14,676 nucleotides of DNA from JACDAN01 sp036554945 (GCA_036554945.1 DATBMH010000071.1:1-14676), one strand, 5' to 3'; counted from the first letter of the stretch, positions 1 through 6,644 are shown. The notes: a model not told the origin generated them from the sequence alone. Numbers and translations are program-made.

Positions 1-54
1 CGTCTCCGAGAGCACCTCGGCGCCGTCGGGCCCGACCAACCGGTAGACCTTCAT
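1..54 (-). CDS. 5' end of an unidentified leftward gene (partial)
   Basis: On the minus strand an ATG at 54-52 opens a frame that runs off the left edge, giving 18 residues that begin MKVYRLVGPDGAEV. All 18 codons end in G or C, as expected for a real gene here, and the hydrophobic/charged pattern reads like a protein start. The short sequence reminds me weakly of small proteins carrying an Ada-type metal-binding domain, which often begin with a YRLIGPDG-like segment, but 18 residues cannot establish that. The start lies 7 bases from the divergent start of the HAD gene. AGGG directly abuts the ATG, too close for a normal ribosome binding site, so the transcript may be leaderless. Confidence 0.45.
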   Translation of the reverse strand, partial: MKVYRLVGPDGAEVLSET

Positions 55-61
55 CCCTGAG

Positions 62-751
62 ATGAACGGAGCCGGCCCCGAGAATCGTGAGATCCGCGCG
101 CTGCTCTTCGACTTCGACGGCCTGATCGTCGACACGGAGACGCCGTCGTACGCCTCGTGGCAGGAGGTCTACCGGGAGCACGGCCAGGAGCTGCCGCTCG
201 ACCGCTGGGCCGCCATCATCGGGACGATCGGCGGCTTCGAGCCCCTGGACTACCTCGAAGAGCTCCACGGCCCCATCGACCGCGAGGCGGTCACGACGCG
301 CCGCCGCGAGCACGAGCTCGAGCTCCTGGAGATCGAGGATCTCCGCCCGGGCATCCTCGACTACCTCGAGGAGGCGCAGCGGCTCGGCCTCAAGAAGGCG
401 ATCGTGTCCAGCTCCTCGCGCCAGTGGGTCGATCGCCACCTCGCGCGCCTGGAGCAGGCCGAGCACTTCGACGAGATCGTCACCGCCGACCACGACCCGG
501 AACGGTCGAAGCCGCGGCCGACGCTCTACCTCGAGGCGCTTGCGCGGCTAGGGGTCGGACCCGACGAGGCGGTCGCCTTCGAGGACTCGCCGAACGGCGT
601 GCAGGCGGCGAAGGCCGCCGGGATCTACACGGTCGCCGTGCCGAACGGCGTCACGGTGGCGCTCGGGCTCGGGCACGCCGACCTCGTGCTCGAGTCGCTC
701 GCGGAGCTTCCGCTCCGCGAGCTCCTCGAACATCTGCCACCTAGCGGTTGA
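62..751 (+). CDS. HAD-superfamily hydrolase, beta-phosphoglucomutase-like (subfamily IA)
   Basis: This 229-residue cytoplasmic protein has all four HAD motifs in order. Motif I is LLFDFDGLIVDTE, with nucleophile Asp17 and acid/base Asp19. Motif II is IVSSSS, with Ser116. Motif III is the Lys in SKPRP (Lys150). Motif IV is AFEDSPNGVQAA, with Glu174-Asp175. A helical cap of about 75 residues lies between motifs I and II, as in subfamily IA phosphatases and beta-phosphoglucomutases. It should hydrolyse or transfer phosphate on a small phosphorylated sugar or related metabolite with Mg2+; the substrate cannot be read from sequence. Length is normal for the family. The ATG at 62 is the only start before motif I and has no clear ribosome binding site. 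The 3' end overlaps the convergent propeller gene by 11 bases. Confidence 0.93.
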   Translation: MNGAGPENREIRALLFDFDGLIVDTETPSYASWQEVYREHGQELPLDRWAAIIGTIGGFEPLDYLEELHGPIDREAVTTRRREHELELLEIEDLRPGILDYLEEAQRLGLKKAIVSSSSRQWVDRHLARLEQAEHFDEIVTADHDPERSKPRPTLYLEALARLGVGPDEAVAFEDSPNGVQAAKAAGIYTVAVPNGVTVALGLGHADLVLESLAELPLRELLEHLPPSG

Positions 752-1718
752 ACTTCCGGAACTGCGCGATCGAGTACGGCGTGTCCGGCGTCGGCGGCGT
801 CGTGAACCTCGCGTTCACCGCGTAGAGCCGGTTCCCCAACTCGTCGACCGTCGTCGGGACGTCGAAGTCCGGATCGGTCAGGTGCGCGACGACGTCACCC
901 GACCGCAGCCGCCGGCTCAGCTTGACGACGGCGACCTTGTTGTCGCGGTTCTGGACGACGTACAGCGTCCGCCGACCGTCGAGCAGGAGGCCGTCGCCGT
1001 TCACGACCGGCTCGTCGAGCGTGATCTCGCGGGCGCGACCCGACCTCGGGTCGACACGGAAGACCTTGCCGACGTTGCTCTGGACGATCACCAGCTTCTT
1101 GCCGTCGCGCGTCGCCTCGATGCCGTTCGCGTTGTTCCCCTCGCCGTAGACGATGTCGCCCGTCAGCGGGATCGACCGTGCGTCGTCGTCCTCGCGAGGC
1201 TTGTAGCGTCCGTGCTTCCCGTGTCCGCCGCGGCCGTGGCCTTTCGAGCCGTGGCGATGGTCGACCGGCACGCGGTACAGGAACGGCCGCCTCGAGTCGG
1301 TGAAGTAGGCGCCGCCCCGCGCGATCGCGACGTCGTTCACGAACGTCGTCGTCTCGGTCGTGAAGCGGTACGTCTTCAGCAGCTCGCCGCTCCTCGCGCT
1401 GTAGACGAAGCCGCTGCCGGTCGGGCCGCCGGCGACGTAGAGCTTGCCCTTGTGGTACTCGACGCCGATCGACGCCCGGCCTGCACCACCCGGGTTGATG
1501 ATCTCGCCCTCGCCGGTCCTGAGGCTGCCGCGGTAGATCGCACCGGTCGGGATCGAGCCGACGTAGAACGTGGCGTCCTTGCCGATGGCGATCCCCTCGG
1601 GTCTGAACCCGTTCGGCAGGGCGATCTTCTCGGGCTTGGCCCCTCCGGCCCCGAGTGGAGCCGCGAGCGCGGCGGCAACGACCGCGAGCCAGGCCGTCAG
1701 AAGCGTGATGCGTCGCAT
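741..1718 (-). CDS. Secreted SMP-30/gluconolactonase-like beta-propeller protein
   Basis: The 325-residue product begins with a signal peptide: MRRITLL, then a run of Ala/Leu/Val to about residue 27. The remainder consists of repeated beta-strand blocks such as GKLYVAGG, KKLVIVQSN and RTLYVVQNRDNKV, typical of a six-bladed propeller. Residues in places reminiscent of the SMP-30 metal site are Glu41 (RPEGIAI), Asn128 (FVNDVAI), Asn198 (NANGIEA) and Asp242 (NGDGLLLD); this assignment is by eye. An unusual His/Gly/Lys-rich insert covers residues 154-171, followed by an acidic PREDDD. It probably acts outside the membrane as a lactonase-like enzyme or binding protein; the substrate is unknown. 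A purine-rich GGGGGG lies 8 bases before the ATG and supports this start. It appears monocistronic and divergent from msrB. Confidence 0.82.
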   Translation of the reverse strand: MRRITLLTAWLAVVAAALAAPLGAGGAKPEKIALPNGFRPEGIAIGKDATFYVGSIPTGAIYRGSLRTGEGEIINPGGAGRASIGVEYHKGKLYVAGGPTGSGFVYSARSGELLKTYRFTTETTTFVNDVAIARGGAYFTDSRRPFLYRVPVDHRHGSKGHGRGGHGKHGRYKPREDDDARSIPLTGDIVYGEGNNANGIEATRDGKKLVIVQSNVGKVFRVDPRSGRAREITLDEPVVNGDGLLLDGRRTLYVVQNRDNKVAVVKLSRRLRSGDVVAHLTDPDFDVPTTVDELGNRLYAVNARFTTPPTPDTPYSIAQFRKFNR

Positions 1719-1813
1719 CTAGGAGTCCCCCCTTGTCGGTCTTCCGGCTTGTCTCGGGTCCCTACGTCCCCCGGACCCCCTCGGATCACACGCCGCTGGC
1801 ACACTGCGCACCT

Positions 1814-2206
1814 ATGACCAAGATTCAGAAGACAGACGCAGAATGGCGTGCGGAGCTCTCGCCGGAGCAGTACCGGATCCTCCGGCAGAAGGGCACCGAG
1901 GCGCCGTTCACGGGCGAGTACGACCACACCTTCGAGCCGGGCACGTACCAGTGCGCGGGCTGTGGCGCCGAGCTGTTCGAGTCGGACACGAAGTACGACT
2001 CGGGCTGCGGCTGGCCGGCCTTCTACGCACCGGCGGCGGAGGACGCGGTCGAGGAGGAGCGCGACACGAGCCACGGGATGGTTCGGACCGAGGTCCTGTG
2101 CGCGCGCTGCGGCGGCCACCTCGGACACGTCTTCCCGGACGGGCCGCACCCGACCGGGCAGCGCTACTGCATCAACTCCGCGGCCCTGAAGCTCGAAGAG
2201 CGCTAG
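1814..2206 (+). CDS. msrB: Peptide-methionine (R)-S-oxide reductase MsrB
   Basis: This 130-residue cytoplasmic enzyme reduces methionine-R-sulfoxide in proteins, a repair step after oxidative damage. Two CxxC pairs that bind structural zinc are visible: Cys47/Cys50 (YQCAGCGAELF) and Cys96/Cys99 (LCARCGGHLGHVF). The family motif SGCGWPAF includes Cys65, and the catalytic cysteine is Cys119 in RYCINSAAL. The start MTKIQKTDAEWRAEL matches the usual MsrB N-terminus, so ATG 1814 is preferred although no ribosome binding site precedes it. An in-frame TTG at 1733 has AGGAG seven bases upstream (1721-1725) and would add 27 residues that do not resemble a signal peptide or the family, so it is a less likely alternative. 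The downstream oxidoreductase begins 4 bases after the stop, suggesting a shared redox operon. Confidence 0.97.
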   Translation: MTKIQKTDAEWRAELSPEQYRILRQKGTEAPFTGEYDHTFEPGTYQCAGCGAELFESDTKYDSGCGWPAFYAPAAEDAVEEERDTSHGMVRTEVLCARCGGHLGHVFPDGPHPTGQRYCINSAALKLEER

Positions 2207-2210
2207 CGGC

Positions 2211-3173
2211 TTGCGGGCCGTTCGGATCACGCGGCACGGCGGCCCCGAGGTGCTCGAGGTCGTCGACATCGATCCGCCCGAGACCGCGCCGGGCCGCCTG
2301 CTGGTGGACGTCGCCGCCGTCGGGGTCAACTTCCGCGACGTCTACGAACGCGAGGGCGCCTACGGCGGCACCCTTCCGGCGGTCATCGGCGTCGAGGCCG
2401 CCGGCGCCGTCCGTGAGGTGGGCGTGTACGCCGGGGACTTCGAGCCGGGCGACCGTGTGGCGTGGATCGGCGCCCCTGGGAGCTACGCGGAGCAGGTGTC
2501 CGTGGACGCTGCGAAGGCGGTCCCCGTGCCGGATGCGGTCGGCGACGAGGTCGCGGCGGCCGCGCTGCTCCAGGGCATCACCGCCCAGTACCTCACCACC
2601 GCGACGCACGAGGTCGCGCCCGGCGAGGACGTGCTGATCCACGCCGCGGCCGGCGGCCTCGGCCTTCTGCTCACACAGGTCGTGACCATGCTCGGCGGCC
2701 GGGTGATCGCCACCACGTCGACCGACGAGAAGGCAGCGCTCGCGCGGGAGGCCGGCGCTGCCGAGGTGATCGGCTACGAGGGCGTCGCCGAGCGGGTCAA
2801 GGAGCTGACCGACGGACGCGGCGTCGACGTCGTCTACGACGGCGTGGGCGCGGCGACCTTCGACGAGAGCCTGGCGGCGCTGCGCCCGCGCGGCACGCTC
2901 GTCCTCGTCGGCGCCGCGAGCGGGCCGGTGCCCCCGTTCGACCCCATGCGCCTCGAGGGCGGCGGGTCGCTGTACCTGACCCGTCCGGGGCTCCGCTTCT
3001 ACACGGCCGACCGCGAGGAGCTGCTCCGGCGTGCCCAGGACGTCTTCGGCTGGACCGCGGAGGGCAAGCTCGACGTCAGGATCGGCGCGCGCTACGACCT
3101 CGCCGAGGCGAGACGGGCGCACGAGGAGCTCGAGAGCCGCCGGACGACCGGCAAGCTGCTGCTCCTGCCCTAG
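2211..3173 (+). CDS. qor: Zinc-free quinone oxidoreductase, MDR family (NADPH-dependent)
   Basis: The 320-residue product is a medium-chain dehydrogenase/reductase. The N-terminal GroES-like domain contains VNFRDVYEREGAY (residues 39-51), and the Rossmann domain contains HAAAGGLGLLLTQ (144-156), the usual zeta-crystallin/Qor nucleotide-binding motif. ATTSTDEKAALAREAGA (167-183) forms the next strand and helix. The cysteines that bind zinc in alcohol dehydrogenases are absent, as expected for Qor. It probably reduces quinones or other electrophilic carbonyls with NADPH in the cytoplasm. The start is TTG, with the usual family opening MRAVRI and only 4 bases after msrB, so translation may depend on coupling. 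The stop shares a CTAG with the convergent ferritin-like gene. The exact substrate is not determined. Confidence 0.9.
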   Translation: MRAVRITRHGGPEVLEVVDIDPPETAPGRLLVDVAAVGVNFRDVYEREGAYGGTLPAVIGVEAAGAVREVGVYAGDFEPGDRVAWIGAPGSYAEQVSVDAAKAVPVPDAVGDEVAAAALLQGITAQYLTTATHEVAPGEDVLIHAAAGGLGLLLTQVVTMLGGRVIATTSTDEKAALAREAGAAEVIGYEGVAERVKELTDGRGVDVVYDGVGAATFDESLAALRPRGTLVLVGAASGPVPPFDPMRLEGGGSLYLTRPGLRFYTADREELLRRAQDVFGWTAEGKLDVRIGARYDLAEARRAHEELESRRTTGKLLLLP

Positions 3174-3997
3174 GAGGGGATCGTGTACTCGATGTCGCGG
3201 ACGTCGAGGCCGAGCGACGACGCGATCTTGATCCCGTCCTCGATCTCCGCCTTCAGCCGCGCGATGTCGTGGGCGCGCATGGCGCTCGTGATGAACGCGC
3301 GCTCCTTGGGCCGCCAGAGGACGTGGTCGGCGAAGATCGGGAGCATCTTGCTCGCGCCCTTGATCATCTTGTCCTTCGTCGGCTTGGAGGCCGTCCGCAG
3401 CAGCACCCGCTCGTAGGCCATCCCGGAGCTGTGGTGGATGCCGTCGTCGATCGTCAGGCGCTTGCAGAGGTCGGCGAGCACGGTGCCGGGCGCCGAGCGG
3501 GCGATCAGCCGGAAGCGCGGGATGATCATCCGCTCGAAGAACACCTGCATCAGGAAGACCTTCTCCTCGAGCGAGTCGAGCCCCAGGAAGATCTGCGCGA
3601 GCTTGTCGAGGTGCGGGTCCCGCTCGGTGGGCCCTCCTGCCGCCCCGACGAGCTTCAGCCAGGCCTCGACGTGGCGCGCCTCGTCCTGCGCCATCGTCGA
3701 GTAGTAGAGCTTCGCGTCGTGGTGCCGCGCCATCTCGAGGAGCTGCGCGGCCATCTCGACGGCGAGTGAGTCCGCCTGGAGCTGCTGGGTGATGACCGAC
3801 CGCCAGATCCCGCGCCGCTTCTCGACCCGCTGCGGCGCGCCCGTTGTCTCGGGGATCGGCGGCAGGTCGTTCCACGGCATGTCCTTGACCTGCCACTCCT
3901 GCTTCTTGGCGAGCTCGTAGTAGCGGTAGACCTCGGGCGCGGTCCCTGCCGGCTCCGGCCCGTCTGTCGCGGTCTGGGCTTGCTCGACGGTGGCCAT
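3170..3997 (-). CDS. Ferritin-like (ribonucleotide-reductase R2-like fold) diiron protein
   Basis: This 275-residue soluble protein has the helical pattern of diiron carboxylate oxidases. Two half-sites can be proposed. The first is Asp76 (QADSLAVE), then Glu106 and His109 in DEARH thirty residues later. The second is Glu155 (QVFFERMIIPRF), then Asp185 and His188 in DDGIHH thirty residues later. The spacing fits the family, but the second ExxH is DxxH, which is less usual. No radical-site tyrosine or R2 signature can be assigned with confidence, so an oxygenase, oxidase or desaturase-like role is as likely as any other. ATG 3997 is preceded by AGGATC at a good distance. It lies 17 bases downstream of the SnoaL-like gene in the same direction, so the two are probably one operon. 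Function is unassigned. Confidence 0.8.
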   Translation of the reverse strand: MATVEQAQTATDGPEPAGTAPEVYRYYELAKKQEWQVKDMPWNDLPPIPETTGAPQRVEKRRGIWRSVITQQLQADSLAVEMAAQLLEMARHHDAKLYYSTMAQDEARHVEAWLKLVGAAGGPTERDPHLDKLAQIFLGLDSLEEKVFLMQVFFERMIIPRFRLIARSAPGTVLADLCKRLTIDDGIHHSSGMAYERVLLRTASKPTKDKMIKGASKMLPIFADHVLWRPKERAFITSAMRAHDIARLKAEIEDGIKIASSLGLDVRDIEYTIPS

Positions 3998-4014
3998 CGG
4001 TCGGATCCTAGAGC

Positions 4015-4461
4015 CTAGGGCTCCGCCGGCCCACCGAGCTCGAAGACGTGCACCTTCTCTCCCTTGAACAGGCGCTTCGCCGGATCCCAGGGGAAGAAGA
4101 TCACGACGCCGAACTCGACGCGCTCTCCCGTCGCCGTGTAGTCGAGCCAGTCGCGCTCGTGCGTCCCGGTCACGCGGGCCTCCTCGCAGACGCCCTGCGG
4201 CCCGACGACGATGTCCGTCAGCTGGAAGTCGATGTCGGGGAAGCCGGTGAGCAGCCCGGTGTAGAACCGGGTCGCGCCCTCGTGGCCCTCCCACCGGTGC
4301 GGCGTTCCCGCGATCTCGTAGACGCAGTCGTCCGTCAGGGTCGCGAGGAGCCCCGCGATGTCGCGGTTGTCCTCGGCGATCGAGTGGCTCTTCCAGAGCT
4401 CGAGGACAGCCTCGACCTCTGCGGGGTCGATCTCGCGCTTGAGCAGCTCGCGGACATCCAT
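4015..4461 (-). CDS. SnoaL/NTF2-like fold protein (ketosteroid-isomerase-like)
   Basis: The 148-residue product has the SnoaL/NTF2 pattern. An N-terminal helix is followed by SIAEDNRDIAGLLATLTDDCVYEI (residues 27-50), the segment TPHRWEGHEGATRFYTGLLTGFPDIDFQLTDIV (53-85), and a long beta-sheet that ends KGEKVHVFELGG. The phrases WEGHEGATRFY and FPDIDF are typical of SnoaL-like cyclases and related proteins, which use a cone-shaped pocket to bind a hydrophobic ligand. Members range from polyketide cyclases to limonene epoxide hydrolases and non-enzymatic binders, so no reaction can be named. It is the first gene of a likely two-gene operon with the ferritin-like protein, which suggests both act on the same small molecule. 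No ribosome binding site is evident before ATG 4461. Confidence 0.85.
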   Translation of the reverse strand: MDVRELLKREIDPAEVEAVLELWKSHSIAEDNRDIAGLLATLTDDCVYEIAGTPHRWEGHEGATRFYTGLLTGFPDIDFQLTDIVVGPQGVCEEARVTGTHERDWLDYTATGERVEFGVVIFFPWDPAKRLFKGEKVHVFELGGPAEP

Positions 4462-4482
4462 GCGCGTCAATACTCTCAGTCT
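4462..4482. promoter_or_regulatory. 21-base divergent spacer, possible leaderless promoter region
   Basis: Only 21 bases separate the ATG of the SnoaL-like gene (4461, minus) from the GTG of the CDF transporter (4483, plus), and neither start has a purine-rich ribosome binding site. On the plus strand TACTCT (4471-4476) matches the TAnnnT form of a -10 box, with 6 bases to the GTG, a spacing expected for a leaderless transcript. No good -35 is seen. The minus-strand promoter must lie in or beyond the transporter gene start. This reading is inference. Confidence 0.3.
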
Positions 4483-5382
4483 GTGAGCCATCTCAGCGCC
4501 GTCAGGGCCCGAAACCGCCGGACGCTCGCGCTCGTGCTGGCGCTGACCGTCGCGATCACGGTCGTCGAGGTGGTCGGCGGGATCCTGACCGGCAGCCTCG
4601 CGCTCCTCGCGGACGCGGTGCACATGCTCTCGGACAACCTCGCCCTGGGGCTCGCGCTGGCCGCCGTCTGGCTCGCCGGGCGGCCGAGCACGCCGCAGCG
4701 GAGCTTCGGCTACCAGCGGGCCGAGGTGATCGCGGCACTCGTGAACGGCCTGATCCTCGTCGGCCTCGCGGTCTGGATCTTCGTCGAGGCCTGGCGGCGG
4801 CTGAGCGACCCGCCGGAGGTCCTCGGCGGCTGGATGCTCGCGGTCGCCCTCGTCGGGCTCGCCGCCAACCTCGTGGCGGCCGGCCTGCTGGCGAGGACCG
4901 CGCACTCGAGCCTCAACATGCAGGCGGCGCTGCGCCACGTCATCGCGGACGCGCTGGGATCGGCAGGCGTCGTGGCAGCGGCGATCGTCCTGCTCACGAC
5001 CGGCTGGGAGTACGCCGACCCCGCGGTCGGCGCGCTCATCGGCGTGCTCGTGCTCGCGAGCTCCTGGTCGGTGCTGCGCGACTCGGTGCACATCCTCCTC
5101 GAGGGGACGCCGAAGGGGATCGACGCCGGCGACCTGGGCCGGCGCATGTCGTCGATGGACGGCGTCGTCGACGTCCACGATCTCCACGTCTGGACGATCA
5201 CGTCCGGGTTCGTGTCGCTCTCGGCCCACGTTCTCGTCGAGCCCGGCGACGACTGCCACGCGCGCCGGCGCGACCTCGAGCGCATGCTGGCGGACGAGTA
5301 CGGCATCGAGCACACGACGCTCCAGGTCGACCACGCGCGGGCGGCGAGCAGCGTCGTCTCGATCAGGCGGTCCGGGGCATGA
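4483..5382 (+). CDS. Cation diffusion facilitator (CzcD-type) metal efflux protein
   Basis: The 299-residue inner-membrane protein has the CDF layout of six membrane helices between about residues 14 and 195, followed by a cytoplasmic ferredoxin-like domain. The metal-site pairs are clear: His47 and Asp51 in HMLSD of helix 2, and His152 and Asp156 in HVIAD of helix 5. An H..D type site of this kind is usual for Zn2+/Cd2+ exporters driven by proton exchange. The C-terminal domain carries VHDLHVW (231-237), a family signature. The His-rich loop between helices 4 and 5 found in some CzcD proteins is absent. GTG 4483 is the first start that precedes the first helix closely; no ribosome binding site is seen. 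It overlaps the next gene by ATGA, so the two are translationally coupled. Confidence 0.95.
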   Translation: MSHLSAVRARNRRTLALVLALTVAITVVEVVGGILTGSLALLADAVHMLSDNLALGLALAAVWLAGRPSTPQRSFGYQRAEVIAALVNGLILVGLAVWIFVEAWRRLSDPPEVLGGWMLAVALVGLAANLVAAGLLARTAHSSLNMQAALRHVIADALGSAGVVAAAIVLLTTGWEYADPAVGALIGVLVLASSWSVLRDSVHILLEGTPKGIDAGDLGRRMSSMDGVVDVHDLHVWTITSGFVSLSAHVLVEPGDDCHARRRDLERMLADEYGIEHTTLQVDHARAASSVVSIRRSGA

Positions 5383-5840
5383 GCCGGGACGAGAGCAAGG
5401 AGGAACGGCTCGACCGCGAGCTGATCGAGCTCCTCAACGAGCTTCGGGTCGTGCTCCCCGGCGTCCAGGTGCTGTTCGCGTTTCTCCTGACGGTGCCGTT
5501 CACGAACCAGTTCCGCCGGATCACCCACGAGCAGGAGATCGTCTTCTTCGTCACCTTCCTGCTCACGGCGGTCGCGACCGTGCTCCTGATCTCGCCGTCC
5601 GCCTACCACCGCCTCCGCTGGCGGCAGCGGGACAAGGAGCAGATGCTGCAGACGGCCAACCGCCTGGCGATCGCGGGGATGGCCTTCCTCGCCGCGGCGC
5701 TGACCGGCGCGGTCTACCTCCTGACCGATCTGCTGTTCGAGTCGGCCGCGGTGGTCTACTCGGTGACCGCCGCGGCCGCTCTCACGATCCTCTGGTTCTG
5801 GTACGGCCTCGCGCTCACGCGGGCCGCCGACGCCGACTAG
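5379..5840 (+). CDS. DUF6328-type four-helix membrane protein
   Basis: This 153-residue protein starts with a charged helix containing ERLDRELIELLNELRVVLPGVQ-type sequence (residues 10-30), then four hydrophobic segments at about 27-43, 53-72, 96-116 and 121-147. The phrases ELRVVLPGVQVLFAFLLTVPF and SPSAYHRLRWRQRDKEQ match what I remember of the DUF6328 family, common in actinobacteria and of unknown role. The ATG overlaps the stop of the CDF gene by 4 bases, so expression should follow the metal exporter; a role in metal or envelope stress is possible but unproven. The 3' end shares CTAG with the convergent BON-domain gene, each strand reading TAG as its stop. Confidence 0.85.
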   Translation: MSRDESKEERLDRELIELLNELRVVLPGVQVLFAFLLTVPFTNQFRRITHEQEIVFFVTFLLTAVATVLLISPSAYHRLRWRQRDKEQMLQTANRLAIAGMAFLAAALTGAVYLLTDLLFESAAVVYSVTAAAALTILWFWYGLALTRAADAD

Positions 5841-6217
5841 CCCTGGTGCATGGGGGCCTCGGCCCCGGGAACGTGCAGCAGGTTCTCGACGTCCTGGACG
5901 CCGTGGACGGTCCGCGCGCGCTCCTCGAGGTCGCGGATCATCTCCGGCCCGTCGACCTCGCCGCGCAGGACGATCTTGCCGTTCTCGGCGTTCACGTTGA
6001 TCTGACCCTTCGGGACCTCCTCGTCCCGGAAGAGCTCGCTCTCGACCTGCCGCGCGAGCGTGACGTCGTCGGGCTGCGGCCGCGGGCCCTCCTCGGCGCG
6101 CGTCTCCAGTTCCTTGAGGCGGCCCAGCACCTTGTCGCGGCGCCGGCGACCGTGCTCGGGATGGAAGAAGTACGTCAGCGCGGCGCCCAGGCCGACGATC
6201 GCGAGCAGTTTTCTCAT
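5837..6217 (-). CDS. Membrane-anchored BON-domain protein
   Basis: The 126-residue product begins with one hydrophobic segment (about residues 3-17) and a YtxH-like juxtamembrane stretch, FFHPEHGRRRRDKVLGRL. After a Pro/Glu-rich linker comes a BON domain at about 52-117: DDVTLARQVESELF, then INVNAENGKIVLRGEVDGPE and ARTVHGVQDVENLLHV. The pattern of strand, Gly-x-Val-x-Leu-x-Gly-x-Val and final Val-x-Asn-x-Leu is typical of BON domains, which bind membranes or phospholipids in OsmY-like stress proteins. The arginine cluster suggests the domain sits inside the cell, which differs from OsmY. GAGGGAG lies 5 to 6 bases before ATG 6217 and fixes the start. It follows the 98-residue gene on the same strand after 88 bases. 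Confidence 0.9.
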   Translation of the reverse strand: MRKLLAIVGLGAALTYFFHPEHGRRRRDKVLGRLKELETRAEEGPRPQPDDVTLARQVESELFRDEEVPKGQINVNAENGKIVLRGEVDGPEMIRDLEERARTVHGVQDVENLLHVPGAEAPMHQG

Positions 6218-6262
6218 GGCGGCTCCCTCTTTTCGCTCTCGTTTCGGGTTCGCGTGAGCCTA

Positions 6263-6280
6263 CCCCGTCACGAGGCGGGG
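6263..6280 (-). terminator. Small GC hairpin between the 98-residue gene and the BON gene
   Basis: CCCCG (6263-6267) and CGGGG (6276-6280) can pair around an 8-base loop in the 88-base gap downstream of the 98-residue gene. It could weakly attenuate or end the upstream transcript before the BON gene. No uridine tract follows it, and five pairs is a small stem in such GC-rich DNA, so chance is a real possibility. Confidence 0.2.
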
Positions 6281-6305
6281 GGAAACGCAGGAGGTGTCGA
6301 GCCGG

Positions 6306-6602
6306 CTAGTCGCCCCAGTCGAAGTCGCGGGACCGGCCCCAGAGGCCGTCCTCGTCGTGCGCGGCGACCGCTGCTTCCTCGGTGCGGACGTCCGTCGGCG
6401 CCGAATCGACTCCGGGCTGACCGTCGAGCGTGTCCTCGATCCGCGCCTGCTCCTCCGTCTTGAAGAGCGGGTGGTTCTCGAAGGGGTCCTCGACGCGATA
6501 GCTGTCGATGGGCATGTTCCCCTCGAGGTCGGCGTTCTTCCGCTTCAGCTCGAGGTGATCCTGAATCACGTTGGCGAACAGTGAAGGTGTCTCTACGGGC
6601 AT
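6306..6602 (-). CDS. Conserved hypothetical acidic small protein (98 residues)
   Basis: I do not know a function for this protein. It is acidic and soluble with no signal peptide or membrane segment. The N-terminal half is dense and looks conserved: PSLFANVIQDHLELKRKN (residues 6-23) can form an amphipathic helix, followed by PIDSYRVEDPFENHPLFKTEEQAR (31-54). The rest is Asp/Glu/Ala-rich and probably disordered, ending DFDWGD. I recall similar small proteins in actinobacterial genomes, which is memory and not a search. GGAGG stands 4 bases before ATG 6602, so the start is well supported. It lies 72 bases downstream of the diguanylate cyclase on the same strand, but a promoter-like TACAAT in that gap suggests its own transcript. 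Confidence 0.8.
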   Translation of the reverse strand: MPVETPSLFANVIQDHLELKRKNADLEGNMPIDSYRVEDPFENHPLFKTEEQARIEDTLDGQPGVDSAPTDVRTEEAAVAAHDEDGLWGRSRDFDWGD

Positions 6603-6644
6603 CGATCCTCCGTCATTTCCAGGCCAGTTGTTGCTCGGCGGGGG

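Noticed and set aside
1733..1813. A TTG with AGGAG upstream as the msrB start, adding 27 residues
   Set aside because: The added residues do not look like an MsrB N-terminus or signal peptide, and MTKIQKTDAEW is the usual family start. It is kept as a minor alternative.
882..1817. A 311-codon plus-strand frame opposite the secreted propeller
   Set aside because: The minus-strand propeller has a signal peptide and beta-repeat pattern; the antisense product has none.
2172..3896. A 574-codon minus-strand frame opposite the quinone oxidoreductase and overlapping the diiron gene
   Set aside because: The opposite strand holds Qor and the minus strand already holds the diiron gene in another frame. 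The translation is low-complexity Arg/Ala/Gly.
4462..5334. Upstream extension of the SnoaL-like frame through the antisense of the CDF gene
   Set aside because: The SnoaL domain starts after ATG 4461, and the extension is low-complexity sequence opposite a certain membrane protein.
6219..6305. The 87-base gap before the BON gene as a possible small RNA or short gene
   Set aside because: Only a weak five-pair hairpin and the ribosome binding site of the BON gene are visible; nothing supports a separate gene.
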